A stretch of 64,000 bases of DNA, from assembly GCA_038503035.1 (NCBI GenBank), contig JAVSML010024002.1, positions 810,587-874,586 on the forward strand, written 5' to 3'. This DNA comes from Crocodylus rhombifer. Lineage: Eukaryota; Chordata; Crocodylia; Crocodylidae. This document shows, in pieces, positions 1 through 11,295 of the stretch; the first letter of the stretch is position 1; each line of letters starts with the position of its first letter. The notes under the pieces were generated by a model. The model was not told where the DNA came from, made no database searches, and was given only the letters and a program-made list of their open reading frames with translations. A program made the position numbers and the translations under genes.

Positions 1-660
1 ATGCCCTCATCATTGTGCGCGCCGACTGAAAGACAAGCGTGAGAGTAAAATGGATTTAGATAAAATTAGGTACAACTGGGGCAAGAGTATAAGGAATTGC
101 CCTTTTTTAACATAAAATCTAGCTTTGGTGAAATGAAATCTGGCTGTAATAATACTGAATAGCTACTTATCGCAACTCTCTCTCATGCGCGCTACGAACA
201 TGTGGGAAGAGCTTGAGGCCTTACCAGCCTGCTACAGTTCGTATGACAGATTCATTATTTCTGTGTTGGAGAGAGAGAATGTGAAGATCAAAAGCCAAGC
301 TCTGATTAGCTGGCAAGTGTGCAGCATTGTAGTACAGAGCATGCATTCATATTGAACCCCTTGGCGGCATTTGGGAATCAATTTGTTTCATTCCAGTTGA
401 GGACATACTGTAGTATCATTTCACAAGAATGAGAGGCCTCCGCTTAATTTGCTGCTTATTTGAGGCTGAACTCTGTCCATCATCCATACCTCCCACAAAG
501 CACGTGTGGATTCTGTTGCTATAGACGTCTCTTATTAAGACCCTGAAATTACTCTAATTATGACTAACGGATATTAGCTCCATCAGTGTGGTTTACATAA
601 TAATGAAAGCCTAAATCTAAAGTCTGTCAAGCAATGATTAATTCAATAGTATTTTTGTCC
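1..660. other. AT-rich single-copy interval, possibly conserved non-coding
   Basis: No repeat family or open reading frame of note is visible. The stretch mixes AT-rich homeodomain-like cores, such as ctaattatga near 554 and gattaattca near 636, with isolated CpGs (gcgcgccgac at the start, catgcgcgcta near 185). That composition is often seen in vertebrate conserved non-coding elements. This is an impression from base composition only; conservation was not tested. Confidence 0.3.
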
Positions 661-1749
661 ATGGGTCCTCGGGGTGTCAACTACAGTTTCCCTGAAGCTA
701 GCCAGTGCTGTTGCGCATGCACGGCTCCTATGGAAGGAAATAGAAGTTGCACCTGTGAAAGTGAGAGCAGAACAAAGCTGCAAGTCTTACTGTTATTTCT
801 ATAGAATGGTAGAGAGAAATATTCATCACCCTCATCAGTTAAGCAAATTGGCTATGTAACTCCCATTGAAATCAACAGGCGTTGGACTTCAAAAGATCTG
901 GTCCCATGTAACTAATTATACAACATATTTAAAAAAGGGGGGGGGGGCATTTTCTTTGTAGACATAATGAACACGTTTTTAGATTTACTCATTAGTATCA
1001 CTACTCACTTGATAACTAAAACCAGATTAGGCCTTAGCGGTAACAGGTTTCCACAGCACTGTTCCATTCACACAGGCAAGACCGAAGCATGTTAAAAAGT
1101 TGGTTGGGGCATTGCAAAATATAACATGATGTCTTGTCATGGTTAATTTTAACGTGTAAATGGGCCCTTTGAGTCCACTCATACAAGCAGCTGCTTAACT
1201 CAAATGAGCAGTGACTATTTCCTTATATCACTTGACCTCAAAAGGAAAGGTCAAGAATCTTGGGGGCGGGTTTGCATTCAGGCATGACACCTCTTGCAGC
1301 CTACATCAGTGTTAGCTTCAGTGTTCTGTAACCGGTTATATGAAAGACTATTTTACAACACACTGCATCAAATGCAACAATACAATTAAATGCAGGAAAG
1401 CTAAGTTAAAGTTCAGATTTTACATGTGTGAATGTTAGGAAATTTGTAGTAATGTTTAATATAGCTAAAGGATTGTGCAAGCTCTGGGGAAAATACAAAA
1501 CATGCGTTAGGGGCAAACCGTACGGTGACCAGAATGAAAGGTAGTTAAGTGTAGTCTGAAGAGGTAATATGAGAGGGAGTCTGAAGTCAGGCAGAAGACA
1601 GGGCAGAGTGGCACCTTAGAGACTGACTTGTTCAGAAAGACAAAGGGTTAGCTTTGGTAGCTAACAGCCTACTTGGTCAGATGATATTCTGATTAATTAT
1701 GCTGTCGCTTGCAAAAGCCTGTGCCTTTCTGAAAAAGTGAGACTAATGT
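661..1749. other. Unassigned single-copy sequence
   Basis: No recognisable gene, repeat family or structured element apart from the short A/G tract listed separately. The 61-codon ORF at 674-859 has no protein-like features that I recognise. Confidence 0.5.
931..947 (+). repeat. A6-G11 homopolymer tract
   Basis: Six A followed directly by eleven G; a low-complexity tract prone to length error. Confidence 0.9.
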
Positions 1750-2210
1750 AGGGGCAGGCAAAATATGGCCGTGGCTGGATCCGACCCACTAGGGAATTCC
1801 AACGAGCCCATGGGGTCCCTCCGTATGCTGAAAGAATTATCACAGACCTTAGCCCCGAGCTGTCTCTCCAAAAGCCAGTGTCTCCATGCAGGAGTTGTGG
1901 CTCTGGTTGTGAAGCAATCACCCCCACCTCAGGCTGCTCTGACCCGCCCCAAGGTAGGGCACGCTACAGATGAGAAGCTTCTGCCTGGAGACCCAGACCA
2001 CGCACCCTGCGAGAGTGGAAATTTGGGTAAGGGCCCTGCCAAGGTGAGGGCCAGGGACTCATGTTGGCAGAAAGGGTGCTAGGAGTGTGGAGGACTGCAT
2101 GCTGGTAGGGCTGGGGTAGCCCCACATGCTGCAGAAGTGCAGGAGCTGCACACTATGGTGCTGGGTTGGGTTGGCCCCGCACGCTGCCACTGTGTGCAGT
2201 TGGGGAATTG
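1750..2210. mobile_element. Possible hAT-like fragment, GC-richer than flanks
   Basis: The left edge (aggggcaggcaaaatatggc, then ggctggatccgaccc) resembles the end of hAT-type repeats in reptile genomes that begin with a caggggtgggcaaact-like terminus. A matching right terminus is not clear; the GC-rich stretch fades out near 2210. The 105-codon ORF at 1765-2082 lies inside it and is not protein-like. It may be a truncated element; the family assignment is tentative. Confidence 0.35.
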
Positions 2211-2700
2211 GACAGGAGTGCTATGGAAACACAAATCTTGCAGACAGGTGAAATTCTAATTTGGGTTGTAGCACAGCAATGATATTTGGTGCAAGACTTT
2301 GGGTTTCCCTTGCTACACATTCAGCTCTTGAACCCTGTACATTACACATAAGTGAAATGATTGTCAGATAAGTCGAACAAACCCTCCAAAGCATGCAACA
2401 AGGTGCAAACAGTATTGCTCGATATCCCAATGACTTTAGCTGAAATGTGTAGTATCTCAGGCCAGAAAAAAAATATTCCTCTTTGTTTAAAAAAAAAAGA
2501 AAAGAAGAAGAAGAAATACAGGGTTGTTATTTGATGCATATTGCACCAGAGTTTATTGCTCTGGACACTGTGTTTACACATGTTCCTGGGACTGCAGCAA
2601 GTTGAGCCAGTGAGAGCAGTAACCAGCTCAAGTATTAAAAGACAGCACAGAAACAGCCCATACTGCTCCATGCCAGTCGCACATAGTTATTTTTAACTGA
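2211..2700. other. Unassigned sequence with purine-rich tract
   Basis: Holds an A-rich/GA-rich tract at about 2489-2518. The minus-strand ORF at 2342-2671 starts with a hydrophobic run but reads through this tract as poly-phenylalanine, so it is considered spurious. Confidence 0.5.
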
Positions 2701-2704
2701 TACG

Positions 2705-2846
2705 TCACCATAGCAATGCGCTATAACGAGGTAGTGCATTGCTACAGTGACATAGCTGTGGCATCACAGTTTTTGCCAACAGACACCACGCATCATAGCA
2801 TGCCGCTACAGTGCCACAGCATCTTGTGTAGATGCTCCTGTTACGT
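2705..2846. mobile_element. MITE-like fragment with hairpin
   Basis: An imperfect palindrome at about 2705-2752 pairs gtcaccatagcaatgc with the reverse complement of gcattgctacagtgac (14 of 16 bases). The right side ends in cttgtgtagatgctcc (2823-2838). Reversed, this resembles the start of the element at 55205 (gcatctacacaag). It is therefore probably a copy of the same small DNA-transposon family. Left boundary and target duplication are not resolved. Confidence 0.4.
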
Positions 2847-4108
2847 GTCAAATTCGTTCTTTGCTCCTTTCAAACGATTCAGGGCAGCTGAATTCAATAC
2901 AAGGTTCAGACTGAGTCTGAGGCCAGGTATAGACATTATACTTTACCGGTATAAATTATTGGAAACTGGTCTATAACCAAAACAGAACAGAAGCTCAGCA
3001 CACAAAGCCAGTCTATACCTGTAACAGAACAGAAATCTGGCACCCAAGACTAGTTTTAAAATGGTGAAATCCGGTCCAAGGTTTGCCCTCCCCACCAAAG
3101 GGCAAATGTCTTTTGATCACTACCAATCTAACCTATGTTGCTTACAGAAAACCTCATAACAATTCTGCCTCAGACTTTTTTAATGTCTGTACTTAACCCA
3201 AGATGTTTTCAAGCTTGAGAAATCTCAAGTAAGTTTTATGATTGTGGTTTTCTCAGAAAATCATTTCTGGGAAGAAAGACAGTAGCAGATGAAACAGGAT
3301 TTAATTGATGCCCTAATTTTGGACAAAACCATTAAATGCAATGAACCTCATCCATTGTGAACATTCTGCCTATTATTTCTTTTCCTTTTTCTTTTAGGGT
3401 TATACATGTAGAAATCTGTAGAAATCAATGTTAATGGCAAAATTTCTATTGAATTATACAAGGCCAGGATATCACTTCTAGATGCCATTTGATTCCAACA
3501 TGATGCTTTATTATTTTGGAAATAGTCTTCAATCCATAGTAGTGTTATTCTCTTTTGTCCTGTTGAGGAGAAAAAAATGTTTATATATGGGTTTAATAGA
3601 AAACAGGAGACCTACATAAAGGTCAGCTGTTAAATACAAAGCTGGTCATAATATCTTGCAAACTAGTACCATTTTCCAGGATAATTAATAATAACTTCCA
3701 CGGGGTTATTCAGCAACAGTTTAGACTTCTTTCTAAATGGGAGTTTATTACTTGCCTTCTATAGGGTTCATAGCTTTTCATCGCCAATCTGGTTCTGCAG
3801 CTGTATTGAAGAATAAATTGTATGTGTCAATCAGCAAAGAACAAATTAAAGGCAACCAGCAAGATGGGTGGGGAACACAGACTGCCACTAGGCAAAGAAA
3901 AATAAGCCTAGATTTTACTATGGTAAGCCTCTTTTAAATCCACTTCAATAATTGCTTCCAAGTTCCAAGTTATTTAAGTTTTAATTCAGATTTCTGGGGA
4001 GCTGAATTGTTTTACACCCCTCTTTTTTTAAAAACTGCTATTTTTTGTACTGAAACTGACTTTGTTGCTTCTGTAGCAATACTGTTTTGTCAGTATATTT
4101 TAAATATA
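2847..4108. other. Unassigned AT-rich sequence
   Basis: No repeat family, TIR pair or credible ORF seen. Confidence 0.5.
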
Positions 4109-4110
4109 TA

Positions 4111-4435
4111 CAGGCATACCTCGTTTTATTGTGCTTCGCTTTATTGCGCTTCGCAGGTATTGCCTTTTTTACAAATTGAAGGTTTGTGGCAACTCTGTGT
4201 CGAGCAAGTCTATTGGCACCATTTTTCCATCGGTTAGCTTTTTTTTAGCAATAAAGTATTTTTTAATTAAGGTATGTACATTGTTTTTTTAGACATAATG
4301 CTACTGCACACTTAATAGACTACAGTATAGTGTAAACATAACTTTTATATGCACTGGGAAACCAAAAAAATTTGTGTGACTCGCTTTATTGCGATAGTCT
4401 GGAACCAAACCCACAATATCTCTGAGGTATGCCTG
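4111..4435 (+). mobile_element. Tigger1-like TcMar DNA transposon, internally deleted
   Basis: A complete pair of termini is present: caggcatacctcgttttatt on the left and ctctgaggtatgcctg on the right, flanked on both sides by the TA dinucleotide (4109-4110 and 4436-4437) that Tc1/mariner elements duplicate. The left 117 bp or so and the right 200 bp or so closely match what I remember of the mammalian Tigger1 consensus, including the tandem ttattg(c)gcttcgc units and the caataaagtattttttaatt 3' region. The transposase gene is missing: the sequence jumps near 4227 from the 5' non-coding region to the 3' non-coding region just past where the transposase would end. It is a non-autonomous deletion derivative. 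Most differences from the remembered consensus look like CpG-decay transitions. Confidence 0.9.
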
Positions 4436-4452
4436 TAGTTAATCAGTCCAGC

Positions 4453-5185
4453 AAGGGTGTCAAACATGTGGCTTGCAAGGCAGCCCACACCTAGCTCGGA
4501 GAGTGACATGATGTGACCTTCAGACTTTTGCCCTGACTCCAGTTGTAATGGGGGCCTTCCTGCCATGGTGGCCAAGTGCTTGGGCGAGAGCCATGGTGCT
4601 GAAGCCCCAGTAGCACCGCAGAAAGGAACTGGGCACCATACCTTGTTTCTGTGGTGGTAGCCAAGTGCCTGTGGTGTTGGGTTTCTTCCCACCATGCTGC
4701 CAGGGCTCCAGCACTGTACGCCTTGCCCAGGTGCTTACCTGCTGCCACAGGAAAAAGCCATGGTGCTGCTGAGGTTCCAGTAGTATAGCTCTTGCCCAAG
4801 CACTTGACTGTACCCTTGGGAGAAGCCACAATGCTGCAATTCCATCACTGTAGGTTGCCTGCCAGGCACTCAGGAGAGAGCATATTTTTTGGTGTTAGAG
4901 CCCCAGCAGCACTGGGGGGAAAAAAGCCGTAGCAGCACTGGGGGAAAAAGCCCAGCATCATAACTTGTTCCCACGGCAATAGCCAAGTGTCCAGGATGCC
5001 AGGTCTCCTCTTGCTGCATCTTTGACTAGGCAGAGCAGATGCTGTGTACACTGGATCCAGCATGGGGGTGGGTCTGTGTACCTGATCTAGACCATGGGAT
5101 CAGCACTCTGTTATTCATCCAGACTCTGTGAACGCATCCCACACCTCTCATTGGGCCCACAGTGCCAGATGAGTTTGACACCCCT
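4453..5185. mobile_element. hAT-like non-autonomous element
   Basis: The termini are inverted: aagggtgtcaaac at the left and gtttgacacccct at the right, with further similarity inward. The flanks agtccagc (4445-4452) and agtctaaa (5186-5193) match at 5 of 8 bases, consistent with a decayed 8-bp hAT duplication. The agggtgtcaaact-type terminus is familiar from hAT repeats. No transposase is visible; the interior is a set of degenerate repeats. The ORFs at 4345-4829 and 4845-5063 are read-through of these repeats and not genes. Confidence 0.65.
4585..4960. repeat. Degenerate minisatellite-like array inside the hAT element
   Basis: A unit of about 70-90 bp recurs. Anchors are gccatggtgctg at 4590 and 4757, accatgctgccaggg near 4690 and gccacaatgctgcaatt near 4825, each followed by a c(c/t)ccag/ttccag(t/c)a-like stretch. 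Near 4907-4950 a shorter unit, agcagcactgggggaaaaa, is repeated twice. Confidence 0.5.
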
Positions 5186-5193
5186 AGTCTAAA

Positions 5194-6492
5194 TAGTACT
5201 AACAACTTAAAAAAACAAACAAAAAACCCAACAACCAACAGGGTTGTTGAGCTTCGCTGTTCAGCTTCTCTGTTTTAAGCTAAACTAGCTGTTATTTGTG
5301 GTTGAAAAGTTTCCTGAGTAATTATTTGTAATCAATATTGATTATGAAGGGTGTGCACACAGGCTAACAGACCTCCACAACAGCTCCTTTTCAGGCACTG
5401 GATCCTCAAGCTTTTCTATATCAGGCTCTTTTCAAAGTGGGAAATCCAAAAATTGAAAAGTTGCAAATAGTTATTTTTGAAATTCTTTGTTCCATTCTAG
5501 AACATAAAATTAATTTCCAGGCGGACGACACCTACCACTATCTGTCAGTTATTTATGTCCCAAATGAACCTAATTCCTGTGTCTTTTCATGTACAGTAGG
5601 TGGTGCCTGTGATCTGAATTTAACCTGAGTTCTGGTAGATTTCATGGATCTTTAATGAAGCAGTAATGTATAATCAGACTTCAGCTCTTCTTTAGGGCCA
5701 AGAAAAGTATGCCCTACAGACATATTTTGAAAGCAGTGCTGTCATGTTCATTGCTTCAGTTCCTTATTCTTCATTTTCCTGTTGTCCGATAATCCGTGTG
5801 TTGACTTCAGTACCCCAAATGTGTGTATCTGCTGTAGATTAGCCTCCTTTTGGCAGGATAAAGGCCTGAGACAGCCACATCCCTGATTTCTTGACCACAG
5901 TAAATTCCATCCATCCCTGCTAAGCAGCCTGTAAGGTCAGTGACCTGTGATTTATGCCCAAGGTGAAAAAGAAATAAAATGTAGGAAGTCTAACATTTTC
6001 CCTCTTCCATAGATATAATACACATCTCTCTCTCCTGATCCCTTTATCCCACTCTCCAGTGAATGGATTTGGCTTGGAACATTTACATTAAATGTAGGCT
6101 GTCACCCGTGATGGACTGGGAAGAATACAATTCCGAAGAGGTAGTTATTACACATATTAAATCATAAATATGGGAAAGAGAGTAAAAAATATGTGTTTAA
6201 ATCTGAGGCAGACTTGAGTTACAGCATAAATACAGTCCTAAATTCAAGTCTTTTAGAATACTTTTTTTCTGAATCCAACACTGCCAATCTCTTATCTGGA
6301 TTTCATTTTATTATATTATTTTCTATCGCTAATAAAGAAAAAAAATTAAGACCTCTTCAAGGCTCAGAAAAACACTCATACAAAGAAGTCACAGGCCAGA
6401 CTTGGAACTTGCAACTCTAGCATGGAAAGCATCCCTAAATTTGTTTCAATCTAATTAGCTCTGCTAACAATAGCTAAAGCTAACTCAGGTGT
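5194..6492. other. Unassigned AT-rich sequence
   Basis: No repeat family or credible gene seen; several short ORFs without recognisable features. Confidence 0.5.
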
Positions 6493-6739
6493 GCCTCTAT
6501 TAGGCCTGTGCAAAGTGGCTAGTATTCACTTCAGATTTGGATTCAGCTGATTTGGGGGGAAGTGATTCGATTTGATGATTCAAATCACTGTCCAGAATCT
6601 ATTCGGCTGAATCTGATTCGGAGATTCAGCTGCTGCTGAATCTCTGAATCACCTAGGCCCATCCTACCTTGTCTGGCAATGGCTGCTCCAGCTCCCGGCT
6701 CTTTGGGGGAAAAAAAGCCCTGGCTCACCGGGTGCTGCT

Positions 6740-6758
6740 GGGGGGGGGGGGGGGGGGG
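6740..6758 (+). repeat. G19 homopolymer
   Basis: Nineteen consecutive G inside the fold-back hAT; length likely unstable. Confidence 0.95.
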
Positions 6759-6775
6759 CAATCCCTGCTGCCCCC

Positions 6776-7170
6776 TACTTCCCCACACTGCATGGGGTGT
6801 CTGCATGATCCCCCTGGCTCCCCCTCTCAGTCCCCCGGCTCTCCCATGGGTGCCCCACCCAGGCCAGCTCCAGCTCTTTAAGAAAAAAAAAAGCCCAAGA
6901 AAAGCCCTGCACTCACCACTCCTGCTGGCGGATCCCTGCTGCCCTCACTGTCCTTCACTGCCGGGCGGGGGGGTCTGCATGAGACCCCCAAAGCCCCAAG
7001 GCTGCTGCAGAAGTGGTGAGTCCTGGGGATTTTCTTGGGGTTTTTTTGTTTTTTTTTCCTTAAAGGGCCAGAGCTGACCCAAGTGGGGCAGCCGTGGGTA
7101 GGGCTGGGGGAGTGGCGGGGGGTCAGGGGGATCATGCAGAGCCCTCCATGCAGTGTGGGTCAGTGAGGGG
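6776..7170. repeat. Long internal inverted repeat of the fold-back hAT
   Basis: The left arm (about 6776-6930) reads cacactgcatgg, ctgcatgatccccctg, gccagctc(c)agctctttaag, then an A-run and cccaagaaaa. The right arm (about 7015-7170) carries the same landmarks in reverse complement: ttttcttgggg, a T-run, cttaaagggccagagctgac, cagggggatcatgcag and ccatgcagtgtgg. The spacer is about 85 bp and GC-rich. Confidence 0.8.
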
Positions 7171-7573
7171 CAGCAGGGATCATTCCCCCCACCTGGCAGC
7201 ATCCAGTAAGCACTGAGGCTTTTCTTTAAAGGGCCGTGAGCTGGGGTGAGTGGGGCAGCCGTTGGGGGGCTGGGGGAGCGGGGAAACTGCAAGGAGTCCT
7301 CCCTCGGTCCCCTCCCCCTTCTCAAGCCCCCCTCCCCCACCCCTACTTACCAGCTCAGGGTCAGCTGCAGCTCTCTACTGCAGCCAGCAGGGACTGCCCA
7401 AATTATCAAAGCTCTCCAAATCTTTTCTGAAGATTCGGAGAGCTTTAAACCAATTCATCCCTTTTAATTGGTCCCCTGACTCAATTCAGACTCAGAGATT
7501 CAGCCATCAAATTGTGCTGAATCATCACCAAATTGAAATGCCACGTGAAGCTTCGCACAGCCCTAGCCTCTAT

Positions 7574-10440
7574 GTACTGATTGCACCTACTGATTGCAGG
7601 GTAGATACATGTGTCACAAGCCCCATCTTCAGGGGATCCCTAAAACCATGAATGTCTCCTCACCGCTACACCACACTGCAAGGAGCAGGCTGCAGTTGCC
7701 CCAGGATAGCTCCCTACCTCGGATCCTCTCTTCCTATACCTGGACTCTGCAGCTGCAGATCTCAGTGGTCCTCACTTTAGAGTATAGGAAAAATGATAGG
7801 TCCCACTTCCTGTGGAAAGGGTACCTTAGAAAATCACTCACCCAGAAATCATTCTTCCCTCTGACAATCAGTAAAGATAAACGGGAAAGGGCTTTATTAG
7901 CATGAAAGACTTGAGAAAATAATATAGACCATAGGTCTATTAGCATGAAAGACTTTATTAGCATGAAAGACTTGAGCAAATAATATAGACCAACCAGAAA
8001 ATAAGACAAAATAGCTTATCCTCTCATCTGGCTATTCTAGCCCTCCATGAGAGTCCTGGCAGATTTCTAGAGATTGGCCTTCCTGCCGACCCTACCAGTT
8101 CTGGTAACCAGGAGCTAATGAACCCCCAAGGCCTGAGAATTAAAGATCAAATATTCCAGCCCAGCTAGTCTAAAAAGCCTGCATGGCAGCCCACCAATTA
8201 GCATTATATTAACGCTCATGAGCCACCAGATCCCTCCAGAAAGTTATGGTGTGCCTGAGGTACCAGGAGTTAAGTTGGCTTGATAGGCCATCATGCCCAG
8301 ATGTCTTTGCTATTGTAGAGTTGACTGCCTCCATCATAGGTGGACAATGCCCAGGGATACCCATCCCATCAGTGGCCCCTTATTTCTGCCATGGTTACTT
8401 TTAGTTGTCCCTGCCCTAGAACACAATGATGAGGGATGATTAGCAGTTCCACTCCCTGGCTAAACCACATCCCAAACCATAAAGATATCTATAACCACCA
8501 TAACATAATCCAAAAATTGATGATAGCATCATAAATTGTTATGTCCTAACATGGGCTTTCCAACACAATCAAGCATGCCACATCAGTACAAAAAATACGA
8601 GAAAACACTTATAACATGCCATGACCCCAAAATATAACAAGGTTTTTGACACTGGTTGGACTCAAACTAGGCAAAAATGAAGAAAGATAAAGGACAGATT
8701 CCGTTTTACCTGCTGACCCCAGCAAAGGGGTGACAAATGCTGCATCACATGGACATTCATTATCATCTTCAGAGCCAATGTGAAGGTTTTGGTCTCCCTG
8801 AATTTTCCAGGCTAGGTGGTATGCAGAAAAGGAACATGGCTAGAGCTTGCTGCCTTCTGGTTAGACTCATCCAGTTTAATTAGTCAAACTGAACTGTTCA
8901 AAAGCTAGCCCAATCATGAATAAGTACTTTCATGGTTCTCCTCAACAAGGCATACTATAATTACACAATAAGCCTGTGAACTAGGGAAGTATTCTCCCTC
9001 CTATTACTTTAGCTACCATGTGAAATTAGGTTTCTGGAATCTCAGCCTAGTTTCCCATCCATTAGGCGAGTGTCTCTTTATCCATCAGTTGCATTCAGAT
9101 AGTTGCATAAATGGCTGAGTTCTTTGGGGGCAGTGTTAATGGGAAATACAACAAAACATGTTTTTCTTCATTAAGAAATGTCATGCTGGAATACTGAAGT
9201 GAATATAAAATGATCCAAAATATGTTTATCCTTTCCCTTGTCTTAACTGTGTTCCTAGGATATGGTATTTTAGCTTGCTTCAACAGCTGCTTTTTACACC
9301 TGAAGCTATTGTAAAAATCTGGGATTTTTCCAGGGCTTTTTTTTCCCCCTTTCTTCATTTTTTTTCTGACAAACTAGGTCCTTATAAATTAACTCAGCTG
9401 GTGCACATTTGACACCAATCTTTGAACATAATCCCTAGTCAAGTATTTCTGTGTGAGAGACTACCCGTAGGCACTTAGGATATAAATGCATTTAATTTAC
9501 CATCAGCACATTTCTTAACCACAAATATTTTTCTATGGGTTTCAGGTAAATAAACAAGGCTTATCCTAAGGTTAAAGCAATTAAGGAAAATTGCCATCCC
9601 TGGTCTACTCTGTTCATGGAAGGCAAAATACAAGTAACAATAAATCAACTTATATCCGTGTATAAGTGAGATTTTAATAGGTGTAGGTAGAAAGTGATTT
9701 TGCTCTTGTTTTCCAATATTGTAACTGTTAAATGGACACATGTGCATGCTTGTCCATTTGTCTGTCTATTCTTCTATTGTCTAGGGCTCTGTTTCCACAG
9801 CCTGAGTGCCAACATATGGTTGCATTCTGTAACATGAACTCATAATGAAATCTATGAAGTTCATTCTTTAGTCTCTACCTTTGGGACATCAGTAGGTGGT
9901 AATCTTAGCAACCTGGATGTGATATCACCATTGTGGCATTTTCATTGACACAGCTCCACTACATAGACCCCTTGCCCCCAATATAATTTTTGAAAAATTA
10001 GCTTCTCATTACAAAACATTAAATCTCTTGTCACTCAACTCTGTAACTTGATGTAACTGTCAGGTAGGCTGTGGGGAGGGGGGGGAAAGACCCCAGTCAG
10101 GATTAAACTCAGCTCTTCCTTCTTTGGTCACAGAATCTCTGGAGGAGATGATACGGCTTTCAGTAACAGGTTTCCATGGAAAATATGGTAGCAGCTAGAG
10201 GGGAAAGAACCAGACAGCCGTAATTTAGTAAGTCCAAACTTCAAGCTAAACGTAACATTTTTATGTCATGTTGCATTCAGAAGGGTGTCGGGAAGGGGAT
10301 AACGTGATAGAATGCTTTAAAATAACCTGAAAGAAAAGTATCTCTACCTAATTGCCTTCTACCTGTCTGATGTCTCCCCCTTCTTATTACAAACTAAATT
10401 GACTGAAATGCAAATACTGTGCCAGAAACTTCTCTTGGGT
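7574..10440. other. Unassigned sequence with one local duplication
   Basis: Apart from the duplication at 7894-7992 I see no gene or recognised repeat. The ORFs here are short and featureless. Confidence 0.5.
7894..7992 (+). repeat. Local tandem duplication
   Basis: The string tattagcatgaaagac occurs three times (near 7895, 7939 and 7955). The first and third copies are followed by near-identical cttgag(a/c)aaataatatagacca, so a unit of about 38 bp was duplicated with a partial copy between. Confidence 0.85.
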
Positions 10441-10443
10441 TGA

Positions 10444-10486
10444 TTTTTTTTTATTATTATTATTTGTATTTATTTATTTATTTATT
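10444..10486 (+). repeat. T-run with (TTA)n and (TTTA)n microsatellite
   Basis: A T-run followed by attattatt and tatttatttattta repeats. Confidence 0.9.
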
Positions 10487-10594
10487 GAAATTGTGGGAAT
10501 GGCACTCTGGCCAGGTTCTCTAATTCCTATCAGGAGCAGGTCATCTTTGTCTGGCAGAAAGGGACTGAGTGGCAAACAAGAGAATCATGGCATA

Positions 10595-11141
10595 TGGGTT
10601 TCCCTCGCTTTATGCTGTACATGTATATCTGGAAAATGGCACATAACTCAAATTCACATAAAGGGAGCCCACTTTACAATATAACAAATAGCACTACATT
10701 CCAAGACCTCGACTGTACGGACCCCCAGACCCATTTTTACCACTTTTACAAAGCAATTTTTGTACTCACCAGCAGCAGACAGTACACACAATTGTGCACA
10801 GGGTGGTGGTGAATGTTTAGTTGGTGTGAAGACAGAATGGTGATGGACCAGGGAGAGGGGAAGGAGATAAGCTAGCGGGATGCTTCAAGCCATAATGAGG
10901 ATGGCAACTACAGAAACACGCCGCAGAAAACAACCAAGGAGCACAGATCCACACAGGAGGATATATTTTGGTGTGCATCACTCCCACAATGCACTGCACA
11001 AAGCAGCTGACTGTGGGCTTCCACCACTCTGATTGCATAATAGTGAATTTACTTTGCATATAATTAATTTTGGTATAAAAGGGGTCATCGCATAAGAATG
11101 AATTTGCACATATAGAACCCGCATAAGTTGAGGGGCACTTG
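10595..11141. mobile_element. Tigger-like TcMar element, non-autonomous
   Basis: Inverted termini are tgggtttccctcgctttatg on the left and gcataagttgaggggcacttg on the right (reverse complement caagtgcccctcaacttatgc). The pair is flanked by TA at 10593-10594 and 11142-11143. The ccctcgacttatgc-type terminus is characteristic of Tigger relatives. The interior encodes no transposase; the 140-codon minus ORF at 10817-11239 crosses the right terminus and is not a gene. The TIRs are clearly diverged, suggesting an older insertion than 4111-4435. Confidence 0.65.
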
Positions 11142-11295
11142 TAAGTGAAAATCTTTCTATATGATGAACTTATCTGAGTGAGAGAATGGCATTTGGGAAA
11201 AGTCCCACAGTATGTGGAATATTTTCTATTTATGCCCATACACCTATTCAGAGGAAAGAAGTATATGTATATACTTGTATTATATTACTAACCTG

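Larger units (their letters stand above)
6501..7565. mobile_element. Fold-back hAT element with perfect 8-bp target duplication
   Basis: The element starts taggcctgtgcaaag and ends cttcgcacagcccta, an inverted repeat. It is flanked by an exact 8-bp direct repeat, gcctctat (6493-6500 and 7566-7573), which is the target-site signature of hAT transposons. Subterminal regions on both sides are rich in gattcag/gaatctctgaa motifs in inverted order. The GC-rich centre holds related units in the order forward, forward, reverse, reverse (about 6670-6775, 6850-6960, 7015-7110, 7175-7275), so most of the element can fold back on itself. No transposase is encoded; the many overlapping ORFs on both strands here are proline- and glycine-rich artefacts. 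Its terminus is shared with the larger hAT at 20136-22441. Confidence 0.9.

Noticed and set aside
2342..2671. 109-codon minus ORF with a hydrophobic start that looks like a signal peptide.
   Set aside because: It runs through a low-complexity tract as poly-Phe and has no domain; chance frame.
4345..4831. Three overlapping minus ORFs of 103-116 codons.
   Set aside because: They read through hAT minisatellite repeats and the Tigger terminus.
6585..7651. Cluster of ORFs up to 133 codons on both strands.
   Set aside because: All lie in the GC-rich centre of a non-coding hAT element and are proline/glycine-rich in several frames at once.
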